Assembly (NCBI GenBank): GCA_019930625.1
Contig: CP082844.1
Coordinates: forward strand, 4,650,001 to 4,714,000
Direction of reading: 5' to 3'
Length of the DNA stretch: 64,000 nt
From: Nocardia asteroides
Lineage (GTDB): Bacteria; Actinomycetota; Actinomycetes; Mycobacteriales; Mycobacteriaceae
Every line of letters starts with the position of its first letter. The stretch's first letter is position 1. The position numbers and the translations under genes were made by a program. Shown here one piece after another: positions 62,516-64,000 of the stretch. The notes beneath the pieces are model-generated. The model saw only the letters and a list, made by a program, of their open reading frames with translations, was not told the origin of the DNA and searched no databases.

Positions 62516-64000
62516 GTGATAGTGCTGTTGTCCACGTCCGACACCGATCTGCTCAGTGCCCGCGCCAGCGGGGCCGACTACCGATGGGGGAATCCGGCTC
62601 GCCTGCTGGTCGACGACCTGCCCGGCCTGCTCGACGGCGCCGATCTGGTGATCGTGCGCATCCTCGGCGGCAAACGGGCCTGGGAAGACGGGCTGGAGGC
62701 GCTGCGCGCGAGCGGGATTCCGCTGGTCGCCCTCGGCGGTGAGCTCGCTCCGGATGCCGAGCTGATGGAATGCTCCACCGTGCCGGGCGGCGTCGCGGCC
62801 GACGCGCACAACTACCTCGCCGCCGGTGGCCCGGAGAACCTGCGCCAGCTACACAATTTCCTGTCCGACACCGTGCTGCTGACCGGCCACGGCTTCGAGC
62901 CGCCGGTTCAGCTGCCCAGCTGGGGCGAACTGGACCGGGTCGCCGCCGATCGGGCCGATGGGCCGACCGTGGCGGTGATCTACTACCGCGCACAGCATCT
63001 GGCCGGCAACACCGCCTACATCGAAGCCCTGTGCGCCGCGATCGAACAGGCCGGCGCGCGAGCACTGCCGCTGTACTGCGCGTCACTGCGCACCGCCGAA
63101 CCCGAGTTGCTGGCGACCCTGCGCCGCGCCGACGCATTGGTGGTCACCGTGCTGGCCGCCGGAGGCACCAAGCCCGCCACCGCGTCGGCGGGCGGCGAGG
63201 ACGAGGCGTGGGACGTCGGCGCACTCGCCGAGCTGGACGTGCCAATCCTGCAGGGACTGTGCCTGACCACCGGCCGCGACCAATGGGAAGCCAACGACGA
63301 CGGGTTGTCACCGCTGGACGTCGCCACCCAGGTCGCCGTGCCGGAATTCGACGGGCGAATCATCACGGTCCCGTTCTCGTTCAAGGAATTCGACGCCGAC
63401 GGCCTGTCCACGTACGTCCCCGATCCCGAGCGCGCCGCCCGCGTCGCCGGCATCGCGACACGCTACGCGAGGCTGCGCCACATCCCCGCCGCGCGCAAGC
63501 GCGTCGCCGTCATGCTGTCGGCCTACCCGACCAAGCACGCCCGCATCGGCAACGCCGTCGGACTGGACACCCCGGCGAGCGCGATCCGTCTACTCACCGA
63601 AATGCGAGCCGCTGGTTACGATCTCGGCGCGCCCGGCGAGGTGCCCGGACTGGACGAACAAGACGGCGACGCCCTCATCCACGCCCTGATCGCGGCCGGC
63701 GGCCAAGATCCCGACTGGTTGACCGCCGAGCAGTTGGAAGGCAACCCGATTCGCATCGGCGCGGCGACCTACGCGGCCTGGTTCGACACCCTGCCCGAGG
63801 ACCTGCGTGCCGCCGTCGTGGCGGCATGGGGCCCGCCGCCGGGTGAACTGTACGTCGACCGCTCGTCCGATCCGGCCGGTGAGATCGTCATCGCCGCGCT
63901 GCGTTTCGGCAATGTCGTGCTCATGGTGCAGCCGCCGCGCGGCTTCGGCGAGAACCCCGTCGCGATCTACCACGACCCAGACCTGCCGCCCAGCCACCAC
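62516..64000 (+). CDS. cobN: CobN, cobaltochelatase large subunit (N-terminal part)
   Basis: The first 495 codons of a gene of about 1200, running off the window. GTG start: VIVLLSTSDTDLLSARASGA, VAVIYYRAQHLAGNTAYIEA, CASLRTAEPELLATLRRADA, PEFDGRIITVPFSFKEFDAD, LSAYPTKHARIGNAVGLDTP and VQPPRGFGENPVAIYHDPDL match CobN closely. CobN with CobS and CobT inserts cobalt into hydrogenobyrinate a,c-diamide in the aerobic pathway; those partners are outside the window. Expression should fall when B12 is plentiful. Confidence 0.97.
   Translation, partial: MIVLLSTSDTDLLSARASGADYRWGNPARLLVDDLPGLLDGADLVIVRILGGKRAWEDGLEALRASGIPLVALGGELAPDAELMECSTVPGGVAADAHNYLAAGGPENLRQLHNFLSDTVLLTGHGFEPPVQLPSWGELDRVAADRADGPTVAVIYYRAQHLAGNTAYIEALCAAIEQAGARALPLYCASLRTAEPELLATLRRADALVVTVLAAGGTKPATASAGGEDEAWDVGALAELDVPILQGLCLTTGRDQWEANDDGLSPLDVATQVAVPEFDGRIITVPFSFKEFDADGLSTYVPDPERAARVAGIATRYARLRHIPAARKRVAVMLSAYPTKHARIGNAVGLDTPASAIRLLTEMRAAGYDLGAPGEVPGLDEQDGDALIHALIAAGGQDPDWLTAEQLEGNPIRIGAATYAAWFDTLPEDLRAAVVAAWGPPPGELYVDRSSDPAGEIVIAALRFGNVVLMVQPPRGFGENPVAIYHDPDLPPSHH

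Noticed and set aside
1..64000. CRISPR arrays, rRNA and tRNA genes
   Set aside because: I saw no regularly spaced short repeats and no cloverleaf or rRNA-like stretch. The only tandem repeats are the 33-bp pair and the low-complexity Gln-rich codons at 42.6-42.85 kb.

Overview
The window is high-GC actinobacterial DNA, most likely from Nocardia or a close relative. The evidence is the Pup-proteasome operon in the gene order known from Mycobacterium tuberculosis (dop, pup, prcBA, pafA, pafBC, tatAC, helY), several F420-type proteins, a fused CobIJ and a DUF8020-like secreted protein.

Layout. 0-5.5 kb: a secreted cyclophilin, a three-gene plus-strand operon for reductive pyrimidine/hydantoin breakdown (nitrilase-type amidohydrolase, dihydropyrimidinase/hydantoinase, LLM flavin oxidoreductase), and a divergent MarR/cupin pair sharing one palindromic operator. 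5.8-17.5 kb: an all-minus-strand biosynthetic cluster, visibly less GC-rich in its PKS part. It encodes an AT-less ketosynthase protein, a DH-FkbM-FkbH-ACP megasynthase subunit, a flavin reductase, a PrnA-type tryptophan halogenase, a PrnB-type heme enzyme and a PhzS-like FAD monooxygenase. The pyrrolnitrin genes prnC and prnD are absent, so this looks like a hybrid phenylpyrrole-polyketide pathway that I cannot match to a known product. An IS21 transposase remnant lies at its upstream edge, next to a class III aminotransferase that could belong to the pyrimidine operon on the other side of the cluster.

18-22.3 kb: aminotransferase, two deazaflavin-type oxidoreductases, ArsC-like protein, AIM24 protein and NUDIX hydrolase. 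22.3-26.1 kb: an island of broken insertion sequences (two inverted IS5-type copies and IS3-type fragments) around an intact GNAT-type gene, plus fragments of a membrane protein and an XRE/DUF5753 regulator. 26.1-29.4 kb: AraC regulator, DUF427, NUDIX and DUF418 membrane protein.

29.5-43.2 kb: the Pup-proteasome system. Pup ends in Gln, so Dop must deamidate it before PafA can ligate it; PrcBA degrades; PafBC is the WYL-type transcriptional activator; TatA/TatC and HelY follow. Two genes not expected there (a thiamine-binding-like protein and a ketopantoate-reductase-like protein) sit inside the run. 43.6-64 kb: 5'-3' exonuclease, PepE-type peptidase and scattered aerobic cobalamin genes (cobL, cobK, cobIJ, cobH, cobG, and cobN behind a cobalamin riboswitch), interspersed with local regulators, DDAH, a secreted hydrolase, a MetE-like protein, a methyltransferase and an MFS/TetR efflux pair. 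cobM is not where M. tuberculosis has it. A 67-bp palindromic repeat occurs three times in the intergenic gaps before pup and after the helY-linked gene.
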